Shown here piece by piece: positions 6,273 to 16,908 of a stretch of DNA of 35,607 nucleotides. The position numbers and the translations under genes were made by a program. Origin of the DNA: Thermolongibacillus altinsuensis (GTDB taxonomy: Bacteria; Bacillota; Bacilli; Bacillales; Anoxybacillaceae); contig NZ_SLUL01000020.1 of assembly GCF_004341205.1 (NCBI RefSeq), forward strand, positions 1 through 35,607, written 5' to 3'. The notes beneath the pieces were generated by a model that searched no databases, was not told where the DNA came from, and saw only the letters and a program-made list of their open reading frames with translations. Each line of letters starts with the position of its first letter. Position 1 is the first letter of the stretch.

Positions 6273-6497
6273 TTCATGTCGGAAAATTAGGTTTATCACA
6301 TATAGTTTGTGTCTGCTTCTCAACACAATGCTTATTTTGTTTCCTCACTGTTTCAAAAAATCATAAATATCTGTTTGCCCTTTCGGAACGACGAACTGTG
6401 ATGCTCTTGCTTCTGCTACTTTCGCTTTCCTCTGGATTCAACGAGAACAAGTACTTTTCGAGTCAAATAATGTAGTTCTGGTCAAATGACAAAAAAT

Positions 6498-6535
6498 AAA
6501 GCGCAACCCCTTGAAGAACAAGGTTGTTGCGCTTT
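6498..6535 (-). terminator. Terminator of mutL (mutS-mutL unit)
   Basis: GCGCAACCCCTTG (6501-6513) pairs with CAAGGTTGTTGCGC (6519-6532) with a small internal mismatch, flanked by A- and T-runs. It lies 6 bases past the mutL stop on the - strand. Confidence 0.8.
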
Positions 6536-6540
6536 TGTGT

Positions 6541-8427
6541 TTACATCACTCTCTTGAACATCTTCTCCAACTCATATGTGGAAAAATGAATGATAATCGG
6601 ACGGCCGTGCGGGCATGTGAATGGGTCAGACGTTTTTCGAAGCGATTCGAGCAACGCGAAAATTTCATCATTTCGCAAATATTGATTTGCTTTTATGGAC
6701 TGCTTGCAGCTCATTAAAATGGCGGCTTTTTCGCGCAGTTGTTTCAAATCAACTTTTTTCATCGTCAATACTTGTTCGATCATTTCTTCAATAATTGCCG
6801 CTTCTTCTCCTTTTGGAAACCATTGCGGATGCGAACGGACGATAAAGCTGTTATGGCCGAACGGTTCAAGGAAAACGCCGCATTTTGCTAATTCCTCGCG
6901 GTGTGCGTCAATCAGCAAATACTCGTTTGTTGAATATTGAAACGTCAGCGGTACAAGAAGTTCTTGTACTTCGTTCGTTACTTCACCGAGCTTTTCGCGA
7001 AAATATTCGTATTTAATCCGCTCTTGAGCGGCGTGTTGATCGATGATGTACAACCCGTTTTCGTTTTGCGCCAAAATGTAGGTGCCGTGCATTTGCCCAA
7101 TCGGGTAAAGCGGCGGAATTCTTTCTTCTTGTCGATGTTCCTCTTCTTGCCATTCTACTGTTGGATTCGGTTCAAACTCGATTGGCTCTTCGTGATCATG
7201 GTCAACCTGTTCTTCTGTTTGAGAGACTTCTTCTGTCTGAGAGACGATTTCTTCTTTTTCTTCTAGGAACAACGTGCCGACTGCTTTTTCGACTGTTGGA
7301 TGCTCGTTTTTTTCTTGTTTCAATAAAGCCGAAACAATCGGAGTTGTAACATCCGGCTCCTTTACGACATGCTCAAACGAAAACGTTTGTTGTTCTGTTT
7401 TCGGTTTTTCCGGCCGTTTTACGGTCACTTCCGGTATTAATGTTTTTGATTGAAACGCTTGGTGAATGGCCTGTTTCACAAGTTCGTTTAATTCCGCTTC
7501 TTTACTAAAACGCACTTCTAATTTCGCGGGATGTACATTGACATCAACAAGAAGAGGATCCATGGTAATGCTTAAAAAAGCAATCGGATGACGCCCAATC
7601 GGCAACAACGTATGGTAGCCCTCTTCAATCGCCTTATACAGCGGATAATTTTTTACATACCGCCCGTTGACGATCGTCGTCATATAGTTGCGAGAAGCGC
7701 GTGTCACCTCAGGCAATGAAATATAGCCCTCTAATGTAAAATCGAGCGACTCCGCATGAAGAGGAATCATCTTTTTCGCTACATCCATTCCATAAATCGC
7801 GGCTAATACTTGACGAACATCTCCATTTCCATTGGTGTAAAACAGTTGTTTTCCGTTATGTTTTAAACGAAAAGAAATGTTCGGATGGGCAAGGGCCAGC
7901 CGGTTGATTACATCGACGACATGGCCGAGCTCTGTATGAATCGTCTTCATATATTTCAACCGAGCGGGAGTATTGAAAAATAAATGGGATACGGTGATAT
8001 CCGTTCCTTTTCGACTGCTTGTCCGCCCATGCTCGACAAGTTCGCCGCCTTTGAATACAACGAACGTACCCGCCTCTTTTCCTGTGCTTGTTTTCAGTTC
8101 AAGATGGGAAACGGAAGCGATGCTCGGCAATGCCTCTCCTCGGAAACCGAGCGTACAAATGCGAAACAAGTCGCTTTCATCTTTAATTTTGCTTGTCGCG
8201 TGCCGTTCGAACGCAAGAAAACAATCCTCTTCTTCCATTCCTTCTCCATTATCAATGACGCGAATTTTGGTTAACCCCGCTTCTTCCAACTCTACTTCAA
8301 TGATGGTGCTGTTGGCATCAATCGCATTTTCAACGAGCTCTTTCACAACAGAGGCTGGCCGTTCAACAACCTCGCCAGCCGCGATTTTATTGGCAAGCGC
8401 ATCATCGAGCTTATGAATTTTTCCCAT
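6541..8427 (-). CDS. mutL: DNA mismatch repair protein MutL
   Basis: 628 aa. MutL is recruited by MutS at mismatches and nicks the daughter strand. The N-terminal GHKL ATPase shows [15 protein letters not shown] and [10 protein letters not shown]. An acidic, Glu-rich linker spans about residues 340-440. The C-terminal endonuclease domain has the metal site [12 protein letters not shown] (the DQHA(X)2E(X)4E motif) and CPHGRP near the end, so this is a nicking-type MutL as in other Gram-positives without MutH. The second of two adjacent ATGs (8425-8427) is chosen because it gives better spacing from AAGGAGGG; starting at the first adds one Met. It begins 13 bases after the mutS stop, and the two are clearly co-transcribed. 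Confidence 0.97.
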   Translation of the reverse strand: MGKIHKLDDALANKIAAGEVVERPASVVKELVENAIDANSTIIEVELEEAGLTKIRVIDNGEGMEEEDCFLAFERHATSKIKDESDLFRICTLGFRGEALPSIASVSHLELKTSTGKEAGTFVVFKGGELVEHGRTSSRKGTDITVSHLFFNTPARLKYMKTIHTELGHVVDVINRLALAHPNISFRLKHNGKQLFYTNGNGDVRQVLAAIYGMDVAKKMIPLHAESLDFTLEGYISLPEVTRASRNYMTTIVNGRYVKNYPLYKAIEEGYHTLLPIGRHPIAFLSITMDPLLVDVNVHPAKLEVRFSKEAELNELVKQAIHQAFQSKTLIPEVTVKRPEKPKTEQQTFSFEHVVKEPDVTTPIVSALLKQEKNEHPTVEKAVGTLFLEEKEEIVSQTEEVSQTEEQVDHDHEEPIEFEPNPTVEWQEEEHRQEERIPPLYPIGQMHGTYILAQNENGLYIIDQHAAQERIKYEYFREKLGEVTNEVQELLVPLTFQYSTNEYLLIDAHREELAKCGVFLEPFGHNSFIVRSHPQWFPKGEEAAIIEEMIEQVLTMKKVDLKQLREKAAILMSCKQSIKANQYLRNDEIFALLESLRKTSDPFTCPHGRPIIIHFSTYELEKMFKRVM

Positions 8428-8440
8428 CATCTCCCTCCTT

Positions 8441-11023
8441 TCACTTTAATAGTTTTTGAATTTCATACAATTTGTTCATCGCTTCAAGCGGAGTCATATC
8501 CAATAAATCGAGCGATTGAATTCGCTTGATTGCTTCTTTTTCTTTTTTCGATAAAGGTGCTTCCTCTTTTACTTCTTTTACTTCTTCAAACATGCTCAAT
8601 TGCTCAAATTTCGGCTCCGTTTCTGCAACAGCCGCAGCGACAGGATGACTGTTGTTTTCAAATTGATGCAAAATTTCTTTTGCGCGCTCAATGAGCTCTT
8701 TCGGCAATTGCGCCAGCTCCGCTACATGAATACCATAGCTTCGGTCGGCCGGACCTTCTTCAATTTTATGAAGAAAGATCACTTTCCCATTTTCTTCGAT
8801 GGCACGAACGTGAATATTTTTAACCTTCTCTAATTTTTCTTCTAGTGACGTCAACTCATGATAATGGGTACTAAATAACGTTTTTGCGCCGATTTTATCG
8901 TGAATGTATTCAATGATGGCTTGAGCTAAAGCCATTCCATCATATGTCGATGTTCCCCGTCCGATTTCATCAAATAAAATTAAGCTGTTTTGCGTTGCGT
9001 GAACAATCGCGTTTCTCGCCTCTAACATCTCAACCATAAATGTACTTTGACCAGAAACTAAGTCATCGGCCGCACCGATGCGGGTAAATACTTGATCAAA
9101 GATCGGTAAAATCGCTTCTTTCGCCGGAACAAAGCAACCGATTTGGGCCATGATCGCCGTAAGTGCAATTTGGCGCATGTACGTGCTTTTTCCAGACATA
9201 TTTGGTCCCGTAATCAAGAGCATTTCCCGCTCTTCGTTCATGTAGCAATCGTTCGGAACATAAATGTGCGCTCCAAGCACTTTTTCAACGACTGGATGGC
9301 GCCCTTCTTTAATCACAAGTTCGCGATTGGTTGAAAAACGCGGTTTGCAATAGTTTCGTTCTTCACTTACTGTCGCAAAACATTGCAGTACATCTAATTC
9401 GCTAATCATTTTGGCTAGTTTTTGCAAACGGGAAATATATTGTTTGACTTCCTCGCGAATTTGAACAAATAGCTCATATTCCAGTTCAATGCTTTTTTCT
9501 TCCGCTTCTAAAATAAGCGCCTCTTTTTCTTTTAACTCTTTTGTCACGAACCGCTCGGCATTGGCCAATGTTTGTTTTCGCTCATAACGCCCTTCCGGCA
9601 ATAAGTGAAGGTTTGCTTTCGTCACTTCGATATAATAACCGAATACGCGGTTATAACCGATTTTTAACGATTTAATTCCTGTTAATTCACGTTCTTTGCT
9701 TTCAAGTTGGGCAATCCATGACTTTCCATTTCGGCTGGCGTCACGAAAACGATCGAGCGTTTCGTTGTAACCATCCTTGATAATTCCTCCTTCTTTCACC
9801 GAAAGAGGCGGATTTTCTTCAATCGCTTTTTCTAATAATTCAACAAGCGATTCGCACGGATCGAGCGCTTGTGCCAATGCTTGTGCACTGTCGTCGTTCA
9901 ACTTAGCAATCACTTCTTGAATCGCTGGCACTTGTTTTAATGATTTTTTTAATTGAATTAAATCGCGTGCATTGACGTTTCCAAACGCAACCCGACCGGC
10001 TAATCGCTCTAAATCATATACTTCTCGAAGAAGCTCGCGCAGTTCTTGCCGTTCAAAATAATGGTTCATCAGCAGTTCAACCATGTTTAAACGCTGTTCG
10101 ATTTTTTGTCGATCTAATAATGGGCGATCAATCCACTGTTTAAGAAGACGTCCTCCCATCGCTGTCATCGTTTCATCTAGCAACCATAAAAGGGAGCCTT
10201 TTTTTCCTTTCGTGCGAATCGTTTCCGTTAGTTCAAGGTTGCGCTTAGAGTAGAGATCCATCTTCATATATTGATTCACTTCGTAAAGATCGACAGGCTG
10301 TAAATGATCAAGGCTTCGTTTTTGCGTTTTGATTAAATAGTTTAATAAACGGCCAAACGTCACTTGCAGTTTATTTTGTTTGAGCGAAGAGGCAATCGAT
10401 TGAAAAGATGGTGGAATGGTTGTTTCATCTTCATAGGAAATCGTTAGCTCGTATCGCTCTTTTAACTGTTTGCATTCCTCTTCGGAAAATGTAGTAGAAA
10501 CGACAATCTCTCGTGTTCCGATCGAATAAATTTCGTTCATCACTTCTTCGAACGAACTGAGTAAGGTCATTCGATTTTCCCCTGTTGATAAGTCTGTATA
10601 AGCAAAGCCGTACGTCCCATCTTCAAAAGCGGTTAATGTCGCTAAATAGTTGTTTGCTTTTTCTTCTAAACTTTTTCCTTCCATCACCGTTCCCGGCGTA
10701 ATCAATTGTACAACTTCACGGCGAACGACACCTTTTGCTGTTTTTGGATCTTCGACTTGTTCACAAATGGCTACTTTATATCCTTTTTCAATCAATCGCT
10801 CAATGTACATTGCCGCCGAATGATACGGGACGCCGCACATCGGCACGCGCTCTTCGCCCCCACCGTCGCGGCTTGTGAGCGTAATTTCTAATTCTTGTGA
10901 TGCTTTGATTGCATCTTCAAAAAACATTTCATAAAAATCGCCAAGACGAAAAAATAAAAAGGCATCTTTGTATTGTGCCTTAATCGCTAAGTATTGCTGA
11001 ATCATCGGTGTATATGTTGCCAT
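8441..11023 (-). CDS. mutS: DNA mismatch recognition protein MutS
   Basis: 860 aa, the usual length for MutS1. MutS binds mispaired or looped DNA and signals through ATP to MutL. The N-terminal mismatch-reading motif is present in [11 protein letters not shown] (Phe wedge and Glu). The C-terminal ATPase has Walker [10 protein letters not shown], Walker [13 protein letters not shown] and the THYHEL switch. A helical tail at the C-terminus could bind MutL or the beta clamp. ATG 11021-11023 ([11 protein letters not shown]) is chosen over an in-frame GTG seven codons upstream: TTGGAGG lies 8 bases before the ATG, and relatives start there. A cotE terminator lies upstream, so mutS should have its own promoter in 11024-11080; a TATAAT-like box is present there but no clear -35. 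Confidence 0.97.
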   Translation of the reverse strand: MATYTPMIQQYLAIKAQYKDAFLFFRLGDFYEMFFEDAIKASQELEITLTSRDGGGEERVPMCGVPYHSAAMYIERLIEKGYKVAICEQVEDPKTAKGVVRREVVQLITPGTVMEGKSLEEKANNYLATLTAFEDGTYGFAYTDLSTGENRMTLLSSFEEVMNEIYSIGTREIVVSTTFSEEECKQLKERYELTISYEDETTIPPSFQSIASSLKQNKLQVTFGRLLNYLIKTQKRSLDHLQPVDLYEVNQYMKMDLYSKRNLELTETIRTKGKKGSLLWLLDETMTAMGGRLLKQWIDRPLLDRQKIEQRLNMVELLMNHYFERQELRELLREVYDLERLAGRVAFGNVNARDLIQLKKSLKQVPAIQEVIAKLNDDSAQALAQALDPCESLVELLEKAIEENPPLSVKEGGIIKDGYNETLDRFRDASRNGKSWIAQLESKERELTGIKSLKIGYNRVFGYYIEVTKANLHLLPEGRYERKQTLANAERFVTKELKEKEALILEAEEKSIELEYELFVQIREEVKQYISRLQKLAKMISELDVLQCFATVSEERNYCKPRFSTNRELVIKEGRHPVVEKVLGAHIYVPNDCYMNEEREMLLITGPNMSGKSTYMRQIALTAIMAQIGCFVPAKEAILPIFDQVFTRIGAADDLVSGQSTFMVEMLEARNAIVHATQNSLILFDEIGRGTSTYDGMALAQAIIEYIHDKIGAKTLFSTHYHELTSLEEKLEKVKNIHVRAIEENGKVIFLHKIEEGPADRSYGIHVAELAQLPKELIERAKEILHQFENNSHPVAAAVAETEPKFEQLSMFEEVKEVKEEAPLSKKEKEAIKRIQSLDLLDMTPLEAMNKLYEIQKLLK

Positions 11024-11080
11024 TTCATTTTCCTCCAACCGCACAAATCTTTCAACTTTATTTATTATAACAAAAAATAA

Positions 11081-11106
11081 AAACTAGGAAGTAGTATTCC
11101 TAGTTT
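11081..11106 (-). terminator. Terminator of cotE
   Basis: AAACTAGGAA (11081-11090) pairs perfectly with TTCCTAGTTT (11097-11106), loop gtagta, with A- and T-runs on both sides. It is about 90 bases past the cotE stop. Confidence 0.8.
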
Positions 11107-11193
11107 TTATTATGAGTCAAGTTTTTGTGGAGGATCCTTCCGCTTTTCTACCACGGTCTACCAAAAAAACTTCCCATCAACATTTTGCTCAGT

Positions 11194-11739
11194 CTAGTTT
11201 TTAGTGCTCTCTTCTGCAATAAGCTCCGCATCTAATCCTTCTAATTCTTCATCAATTTCTAAATCAAAATCTTGATCATCTTCTTGCGGTGAATTAACAA
11301 TAGCAATACGGACTTTTGTTTCTCCAATCACTTCGGCAATAAATTCTCTCTCGACTTGAACAACAATTTTATTGCCATTCGGTGCAATCGTACACTCTAA
11401 GCAATTTGGTTGCTGAATAACGCGAGCAAGCACTTCTTGATCATCGCTGATTAACTCTTCACTGCGATATTTTAACGGTACAGTGTCTGTGTAAGAAACC
11501 GTTTCTGTGACAACTTCCGTTTTGGTGTTATCGTTGTAAGAATACCAAACGTTCACATCATACCTGCCGTGAATTTCCACAGTGCGATCGTTCTTTCTCG
11601 CTTCATAACGATGATTAATAATCCAACATCCTAAAATGCTCGTTGGACGATGCTGTGACGAAACCGTATGAGTGGATTGTGTAAATTTACGTCCTTTGCC
11701 AACAACTGCCTTTGTAATAATCTCTCTGTAATCAGACAT
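11194..11739 (-). CDS. cotE: Outer spore coat morphogenetic protein CotE
   Basis: 181 aa, matching the known CotE length. CotE is made in the mother cell and organises assembly of the outer spore coat. The conserved N-terminus ([19 protein letters not shown]), the central [20 protein letters not shown] segment and the very acidic C-terminus ([19 protein letters not shown]) are all as expected. GAGGAGGG lies upstream of the ATG. Two sporulation-type promoters are visible in the upstream gap (sigma-E at 11835-11859, sigma-K at 11773-11800), and a terminator follows, so it is a single-gene unit. Confidence 0.96.
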   Translation of the reverse strand: MSDYREIITKAVVGKGRKFTQSTHTVSSQHRPTSILGCWIINHRYEARKNDRTVEIHGRYDVNVWYSYNDNTKTEVVTETVSYTDTVPLKYRSEELISDDQEVLARVIQQPNCLECTIAPNGNKIVVQVEREFIAEVIGETKVRIAIVNSPQEDDQDFDLEIDEELEGLDAELIAEESTKN

Positions 11740-11772
11740 GTGAGCAAACCCTCCTCAAATCAATCTTCATTT

Positions 11773-11800
11773 TATCCTATGCAACCATCTCGTCTAATGT
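11773..11800 (-). promoter_or_regulatory. Sigma-K promoter of cotE
   Basis: On the - strand, AC (complement of 11799-11800, in context cACA) then a 17-base spacer, then CATAGGATA, which matches the sigma-K -10 pattern CATAnnnTA exactly. It is about 34 bases before the cotE start. B. subtilis cotE is known to have sigma-E and sigma-K promoters. Confidence 0.65.
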
Positions 11801-11834
11801 GTACATATAAATAGATCATCATTCCGTATAGTTC

Positions 11835-11859
11835 ATTGTATGCAGCACTTGTAAAATAT
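11835..11859 (-). promoter_or_regulatory. Sigma-E promoter of cotE
   Basis: CATACAAT (complement of 11835-11842) is an exact sigma-E -10 octamer, with ATATT (11855-11859) 12 bases upstream as the -35. It lies upstream of the sigma-K site, the same order as P1 and P2 in B. subtilis. Confidence 0.65.
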
Positions 11860-11898
11860 GTGCCTAATAAGACCAATTAAATTCAATCATAAAAAAAA

Positions 11899-11983
11899 AA
11901 CGCTTTTCTGCCCCGAACGTAAAACGTATAGCGGACAAATTCATTTGTTCGTTTTCGTTCGGGAGATTGGCAGAAAAGCTTGT
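11899..11983. repeat. Foldable palindromic element, short copy
   Basis: It has the same outer stem GCTTTTCTGCC (11902-11912) and GGCAGAAAAGC (11969-11979), the same CCCGAACG/CGTTCGGG inner stem (11912-11919 with 11956-11963), and ACAAAT/ATTTGT at the tip. It lacks the two side arms of the copy at 6131-6272. It sits between the cotE promoters and the ricA terminator. Confidence 0.75.
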
Positions 11984-12007
11984 TTATGTTAGCGAACTTC
12001 ATAAAAA

Positions 12008-12032
12008 AAAGATGCTCTTTAAGAGCATCTTT
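12008..12032 (-). terminator. Terminator of the miaB-ricA unit
   Basis: AAAGATGCTCTT (12008-12019) pairs perfectly with AAGAGCATCTTT (12021-12032), overlapping the ricA stop. A-runs on the + strand give the U-tract on the - strand. Confidence 0.85.
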
Positions 12033-12462
12033 AATGACAGCTGCCGCAGCTGCGATTTTTCATTTGTGCACCTGTTTCCCCACGCAACAGATCGCCGCCT
12101 GTCGATGTAATGATCTCGTCTGTCACTGTTTTTGAAATGGTGGAAGAAACTAGCTGCAATAAATCGTTGACTTCCATTTGCGATTGTTTAAACTCGTCCA
12201 CGATTGGAATTTGTGAAAGTTCTTCATAAATGGCATCAATTTCAGCTTCTACTTTTTTTAGCGCTTCTGTTTTTCCATAATGTTGTAAATTCACCGCTTG
12301 CTTTTGTAATGATTTGATTTTGGCAATGAGCGTGCGCACTTTTTCATTTTCATGAATTTTTGCTTCCGCCCGTTTAAAAAAATCCACTTCTTCTGTTTCC
12401 GCAATCATTTTGGCCAACTCGCGCGCTTTCGCTACAATGTCATCTTTCGTATACTTTGCCAC
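12031..12462 (-). CDS. ricA: RicA (YmcA), RNA-maturation and biofilm factor
   Basis: 143 aa of the YlbF/YmcA family. In B. subtilis RicA joins RicF and RicT in a complex that carries iron-sulfur clusters, works with RNase Y in mRNA maturation and is needed for biofilm, competence and sporulation. The protein is mostly helical, and ends in a cysteine-rich tail (NRSCGSCH) as expected for cluster binding. The start is GTG at 12460-12462, one base after the miaB TAA; its RBS (GAGGTGA) lies inside the last miaB codons, so translation is probably coupled. Its partner enzyme RNase Y is encoded 7 kb away in this same window. Confidence 0.93.
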   Translation of the reverse strand: MAKYTKDDIVAKARELAKMIAETEEVDFFKRAEAKIHENEKVRTLIAKIKSLQKQAVNLQHYGKTEALKKVEAEIDAIYEELSQIPIVDEFKQSQMEVNDLLQLVSSTISKTVTDEIITSTGGDLLRGETGAQMKNRSCGSCH

Positions 12463-12463
12463 G

Positions 12464-14053
12464 TTATTTCACCTCAATCGCTTCTTCTACCATTTCCCCG
12501 TTTAATGTCCACGTTTTCGCTTCGGTGATGCGCACTTTAACAAGTTTACCAATCGCTGATTTCGGACCTGTGAAGTTGACGAGCTTGTTTTTGCGCGTAT
12601 AACCAGCAAGGACATCCGGATTGTTTTTGCTTTCGCCTTCTACTAATACTTCGACAATCTTACCTTCATATTCCTTCATTTTTTTCGCAGAAATTTCATT
12701 GACTAGCGCATTCAATCGTTGCAAGCGCTCTTTCTTCACTTCCATCGGCACATTATCAACCATTTTCGCCGCTGGCGTTCCTTCACGCGGAGAATAAATA
12801 AACGTATAAGCAGAATCAAACTCTACTTCGCGGTAAAGTGATAATGTTTCTTCAAACTGCTCTTCCGTTTCATTTGGGAAACCGACAATAATGTCCGTTG
12901 TTAATGCCACATCTGGAATCGCTGCTTTAATTTTGCGCACGAGTTCTAAATATTGTTCGCGTGTATATTTGCGCGCCATCATTTTCAAAATTTCAGAGCT
13001 TCCTGATTGCACTGGTAGATGAATGTGCTCCACTAAGTTGCCGCGTTTTGCCAACACTTCAATGAGGCGATCGTCAAAATCGCGCGGATGGCTTGTCGTG
13101 AAACGAATGCGCGGAATATCGATTTTACGCAACTCGTCCATTAAGTCGCCTAAGCCATATTTCATATCTGTAAAGTCTTTTCCGTATGCATTGACGTTTT
13201 GGCCGAGAAGCGTGATTTCTTTATACCCTTGCGCCGCTAACTGACGAACTTCTTGAATAATATCTTCTGGACGACGGCTTCGTTCTTTCCCGCGCGTATA
13301 AGGGACGATACAGTACGTACAGAATTTATCGCAACCGTACATAATGTTGACCCATGCCTTAATGTTTCCTTTGCGCACTTTTGGCAAGTTTTCAATGACG
13401 TCGCCTTCTTTTGACCATACTTCGACAACCATTTCTTTTGACATGTACGCTTCTTTCAAAATGTACGGAAGGCGATGAATGTTATGCGTACCGAAAATCA
13501 TATCAACGTATTGGAATTGTTTTAAAATTTTGTTGACAACGGACTCTTCTTGCGACATGCAGCCGCACACACCAAGAAGCAAGTCCGGATTTTTCTGTTT
13601 CAGCGGTTTTAAGTGACCAATCTCTCCAAATACTTTGTTTTCAGCGTTTTCACGAATCGCGCATGTGTTTAATAAAATGACGTTTGCATCTTCCGGACGA
13701 TCCGTTGGCTCATAACCGAGAGCCATAAAAATTCCTGCCATTACTTCGGTGTCGTGTTCATTCATTTGACAGCCGTACGTACGAATATAAAATTTGCGTC
13801 CGATTCCCATTCCTTTAAGCTCTTCAGGAATGGTAAAGTCTTTATGGTATTTAACCTCTTCTTTCCCGCGTTTTTTCGCCTCTTTTAAGTTTGGCGGAAT
13901 AAAAACGGTTGAAAAGTACTTTTCATAATCCTTGCTTGTTTTTTGTTTTAAACGCTCTAAATTTCCTTGCGCATCCAAAGCGGATTTTTTGTCCGTTGGA
14001 TGATCAGCGGTTTTAATTTGATCTGTATGTTCGAGTCGTTGTTGTTCGTTCAT
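12464..14053 (-). CDS. miaB: tRNA-2-methylthio-N6-dimethylallyladenosine synthase MiaB
   Basis: 529 aa. This radical-SAM methylthiotransferase adds the 2-methylthio group to i6A37 of tRNAs reading UNN codons. The N-terminal UPF0004 domain supplies three cluster cysteines ([31 protein letters not shown]). The radical-SAM CX3CX2C motif is [13 protein letters not shown] tRNA-binding domain ends the protein ([20 protein letters not shown]). The first ~65 residues are a Lys/Gln-rich extension, as in Bacillus MiaB. ATG 14051-14053 ([11 protein letters not shown]) is chosen because GGAAGGAG sits 7 bases upstream; an in-frame open stretch before it has no RBS. It is co-transcribed with ricA. Confidence 0.96.
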   Translation of the reverse strand: MNEQQRLEHTDQIKTADHPTDKKSALDAQGNLERLKQKTSKDYEKYFSTVFIPPNLKEAKKRGKEEVKYHKDFTIPEELKGMGIGRKFYIRTYGCQMNEHDTEVMAGIFMALGYEPTDRPEDANVILLNTCAIRENAENKVFGEIGHLKPLKQKNPDLLLGVCGCMSQEESVVNKILKQFQYVDMIFGTHNIHRLPYILKEAYMSKEMVVEVWSKEGDVIENLPKVRKGNIKAWVNIMYGCDKFCTYCIVPYTRGKERSRRPEDIIQEVRQLAAQGYKEITLLGQNVNAYGKDFTDMKYGLGDLMDELRKIDIPRIRFTTSHPRDFDDRLIEVLAKRGNLVEHIHLPVQSGSSEILKMMARKYTREQYLELVRKIKAAIPDVALTTDIIVGFPNETEEQFEETLSLYREVEFDSAYTFIYSPREGTPAAKMVDNVPMEVKKERLQRLNALVNEISAKKMKEYEGKIVEVLVEGESKNNPDVLAGYTRKNKLVNFTGPKSAIGKLVKVRITEAKTWTLNGEMVEEAIEVK

Positions 14054-14142
14054 ATTGATTCTCCTTCCTATATTCATAAATTTTGTGCACACTAACATAG
14101 TATATTATTTTAGGACATTTTAAACAATGTTTTTTATAACAA

Positions 14143-14174
14143 AAACTCCTAAGCACTTCCATGCTTAGGAGTTT
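14143..14174 (-). terminator. Terminator of korA-korB
   Basis: AAACTCCTAAGCA (14143-14155) pairs perfectly with TGCTTAGGAGTTT (14162-14174). It is 6 bases past the korB stop. Confidence 0.85.
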
Positions 14175-14179
14175 CCCAT

Positions 14180-15046
14180 TTACATAAACTCAGCTACGAG
14201 TTCGTCAAATTTTTCTTTGCTCATTTTTAAGTCGGCATAAGCCAGTGGTGTTTGACTATAGCCATGCACAAGGTCTTGATATGATTTTTGCTCTTTGTTT
14301 TGGTAAATCAGTCCTGTTACTAATCCTTTATGCTTCATCAATGTTTGCATAGCCATTTCTCGATCGGATGGATCATATCCTTCAATTGAGCTAAGGCTTG
14401 TTAAGTTTTCTTTAAACCAATCGTATGTGTTCACCTTGTTATAGGTGACGCAAGGGCTAAATACGTTAATCAATGAGAAGCCTTTATGTTTAATTCCTTC
14501 TTCAATTAAATACGTTAATTCTTTCAAATCGCTCGAGAAGCTTTGCGCAACGAATGTCGCTCCCGCTGTTAACGCCATTTCCATAACCGAAAGCGCTGGT
14601 TCAACCGAACCTTGCGGCGTACTCTTTGTTTTAAAGCCGACATCACTGCGCGGAGATGTTTGTCCTTTTGTTAAGCCGTAAATTTGGTTGTCCATTACGA
14701 TGTAGGTAATGTCGATATTGCGGCGAATCGCATGAATCGTATGCCCCATTCCGATCGCGAATCCGTCTCCATCGCCGCCAGCAGCAATAACCGTTAAATC
14801 ACGATTCGCCATTTTGATGCCTTGGGCAATTGGAAGAGCGCGGCCATGCACTCCATGGAAACCATATGAGTTAATGTAGCCGGAAATACGTCCAGAACAA
14901 CCAATTCCAGAAACGACAACAAGCTCATGCGGCTCAAGTCCCACGTTCGCTGCGGCACGCTGAATCGCTGCTTGTACAGAGAAATCTCCACATCCAGGAC
15001 ACCAGTTCGGTTTTACATTATTACGAAAATCTTTAAATGTCGCCAT
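14180..15046 (-). CDS. korB: 2-oxoacid:ferredoxin oxidoreductase, beta (TPP) subunit
   Basis: 288 aa. This subunit binds thiamine diphosphate and an iron-sulfur cluster and, with KorA, decarboxylates a 2-oxoacid (2-oxoglutarate in the best-studied relatives) to acyl-CoA and reduced ferredoxin. Visible motifs are NWCPGCGDF (cluster/TPP-facing Cys pair), SGIGCSGR, HGRALPIAQG and the TPP/Mg motif GGDGDGFAIGMGH followed by MDNQIYGLTKGQ. ATG 15044-15046 is preferred to a TTG seven codons upstream; AAGGAG is 11 bases before it, a little far. It starts 2 bases after the korA TAA. Substrate preference is inferred from family, so pyruvate cannot be excluded. Confidence 0.92.
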   Translation of the reverse strand: MATFKDFRNNVKPNWCPGCGDFSVQAAIQRAAANVGLEPHELVVVSGIGCSGRISGYINSYGFHGVHGRALPIAQGIKMANRDLTVIAAGGDGDGFAIGMGHTIHAIRRNIDITYIVMDNQIYGLTKGQTSPRSDVGFKTKSTPQGSVEPALSVMEMALTAGATFVAQSFSSDLKELTYLIEEGIKHKGFSLINVFSPCVTYNKVNTYDWFKENLTSLSSIEGYDPSDREMAMQTLMKHKGLVTGLIYQNKEQKSYQDLVHGYSQTPLAYADLKMSKEKFDELVAEFM

Positions 15047-15048
15047 GT

Positions 15049-16785
15049 TTAAAACAACTCCTTGCATTTTGTATAAACTTCGTGCGGTAAGAACGGATTG
15101 CCGTCATATTTTAAAACGTTGAAAATCTTTTCAGCATGTCCAACGTTCATTTTTAAAATATTGGCAAGTTGTCCTGTCGCATTGTTTTCAACAACAACGA
15201 CTTTTTTCGCGGACTGCACAAGCGGCAACATTTCTTCCGTCGGGAACGGATGAATGAGACGAACATGCGCATGATTCACTTTTAATCCATCTCGCTCTAG
15301 GCGCTCCATCGCCTCTTCAATCGCCCCGCGCGTTGAGTTAAAGCCGACAAGCAACAAGTCTGCTTCTTCATGCTTCACGTTTTTATGAACTGGTGTAGGG
15401 AATCGAAGGTTTTTCAACTTACGTAAACGTTTATCCATTTGCGCAATGCGGTTCGCCGCCACTTCAGAAGGACGACCCGTTTCATCATGCTCAACACCTG
15501 TCACATGGTGAATACCGTTTTTCATTCCAGGCAAGACGCGTGGTGAGATTCCATCTTCAGTTACCTCATAACGCTTGAAGCACTCTTTATTTTCAAGTTC
15601 AGGTAATTCACCTGTTTGTAATTTTCCACGACGAATTTCGATTTTATCATATTCAAGCGGTTCAACCGTTTGTTTACCTAATGAAAGCTGTAAATCGGAT
15701 AAAACGATGACTGGGCATTGATACTCTTCAGCAAGATTAAACGCTTCAACCATATCGTAAAATGCCTCTTGCACCGTGCTTGGCGCCATCACAATTTTCG
15801 GAATTTCACCATGCGTTCCGTAAATCATTGCCATCAAGTCGGACTGTTCTTGCTTTGTCGGCAATCCCGTGCTTGGACCACCGCGTTGCGTATCGACAAT
15901 GACAACAGGCGTTTCCGTAATTCCTGCTAAACCGATCGCTTCCATCATGAGTGAAAGCCCTGGTCCTGCGGATGCGGTCAATGTACGAACCCCTGCATAG
16001 TTAGCTCCAATCGCCATCGTGCACGCAGCAATTTCATCTTCTGTTTGAATAACGGTTCCGCCAAACTCCGGAAGCTTTTTAATTAAATATTCCATAATCT
16101 CTGATGCTGGAGTGATCGGATAAGCAGCCATAAAACGCGCGCCGCCTGCCAATGCACCTAAAGCGATCGCATCGTTTCCGATCATAAACATACGCTTTTT
16201 GCCATCCGCCTTTTCCAACTTCATCGTTTGAATATTATCGCCAAGCTGTTCACGCATAAATTGCGCACCAGCTTTAATTGCTTCCATGTTCTTTGCAACA
16301 ACTTGTTCACCTTTGCGACCGAAAATCTCCTGAACGACCTCTTGATATACATTAATATCAAGGTCTAATACTGCACTTGAAGCCCCAACTGCTACCATGT
16401 TTTTCATTAAAGCTGTCCCTAATTCAGTAGCAATATCTGTAAATGGAACCGCATACAATGTCGCTCTTGATTCATCTGGAATTGTCGGATTAAACTTTGC
16501 ATCTGCGATGACAATTCCGCCTTGACGTAACTCATGAAAGTTAAAATCAATCGTCTCTTGGTCAAAAGCTACCAATATATCAAGATCGTCAGCGATCGAA
16601 CGAACTTGTGTCGTGCTTACACGAATTTTATTGTTCGTATGACCGCCTTTGATTCGAGATGAAAAATGACGATAACCATATAAGTAGTAGCCTAGTCGGT
16701 TGAGTGCGATGGAGAATATTTCTCCCGTACTTTCAATACCTTCCCCTTGTTGTCCTCCAACTTTCCATGAAAGTTGACTAATCAT
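15049..16785 (-). CDS. korA: 2-oxoacid:ferredoxin oxidoreductase, fused gamma-alpha subunit
   Basis: 578 aa. The N-terminal ~190 residues form the gamma domain (GGQQGEGIESTGEIFS, SRIKGGHTNNKIRV). The alpha domain follows (GALAGGARFMAAYPITPASE, TEDEIAACTMAIGANYAG, GPGLSLMMEAIGLAG, DTQRGGPSTGLPTKQEQSD). The C-terminus is the transketolase-C-like part (LLVGFNSTRGAIEEA, VVVENNATGQLANIL). There is no ferredoxin-like delta domain, so an external ferredoxin is needed. The RBS is AAAGGGG before ATG 16785. A sigma-A promoter with an overlapping cre-like site lies at 16909-16951, suggesting carbon-source control of the pair. Confidence 0.93.
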   Translation of the reverse strand: MISQLSWKVGGQQGEGIESTGEIFSIALNRLGYYLYGYRHFSSRIKGGHTNNKIRVSTTQVRSIADDLDILVAFDQETIDFNFHELRQGGIVIADAKFNPTIPDESRATLYAVPFTDIATELGTALMKNMVAVGASSAVLDLDINVYQEVVQEIFGRKGEQVVAKNMEAIKAGAQFMREQLGDNIQTMKLEKADGKKRMFMIGNDAIALGALAGGARFMAAYPITPASEIMEYLIKKLPEFGGTVIQTEDEIAACTMAIGANYAGVRTLTASAGPGLSLMMEAIGLAGITETPVVIVDTQRGGPSTGLPTKQEQSDLMAMIYGTHGEIPKIVMAPSTVQEAFYDMVEAFNLAEEYQCPVIVLSDLQLSLGKQTVEPLEYDKIEIRRGKLQTGELPELENKECFKRYEVTEDGISPRVLPGMKNGIHHVTGVEHDETGRPSEVAANRIAQMDKRLRKLKNLRFPTPVHKNVKHEEADLLLVGFNSTRGAIEEAMERLERDGLKVNHAHVRLIHPFPTEEMLPLVQSAKKVVVVENNATGQLANILKMNVGHAEKIFNVLKYDGNPFLPHEVYTKCKELF

Positions 16786-16908
16786 TTCTTACACCCCTTT
16801 AAGATTCCATCAATTGTAGCGAAATGTTTTACGGTTATAAGTGTAGCACTTTTCGGAAAAAATCACTAGAATTTAAACCGATGATTTTTTAAAAATATTA
16901 CTAAACGC

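Larger units (their letters stand above)
6055..6540. other. Gene-free gap of about 490 bases
   Basis: It contains the palindromic element (6131-6272) and the mutL terminator (6498-6535). On the - strand, 6345-6430 reads as about 25 open codons ending VPKGQTDIYDFLKQ and a TGA; this could be the tail of a lost gene but has no start or RBS. I see nothing else. Confidence 0.5.

Noticed and set aside
6345-6430. Minus-strand open stretch ending VPKGQTDIYDFLKQ as a gene remnant
   Set aside because: Only about 25 codons, no start or RBS and no recognised family; mentioned only in the gap entry.
6164-6475. Plus-strand 103-codon frame in the gap before mutL
   Set aside because: It runs through the palindromic element, has no RBS and the protein has no family character.
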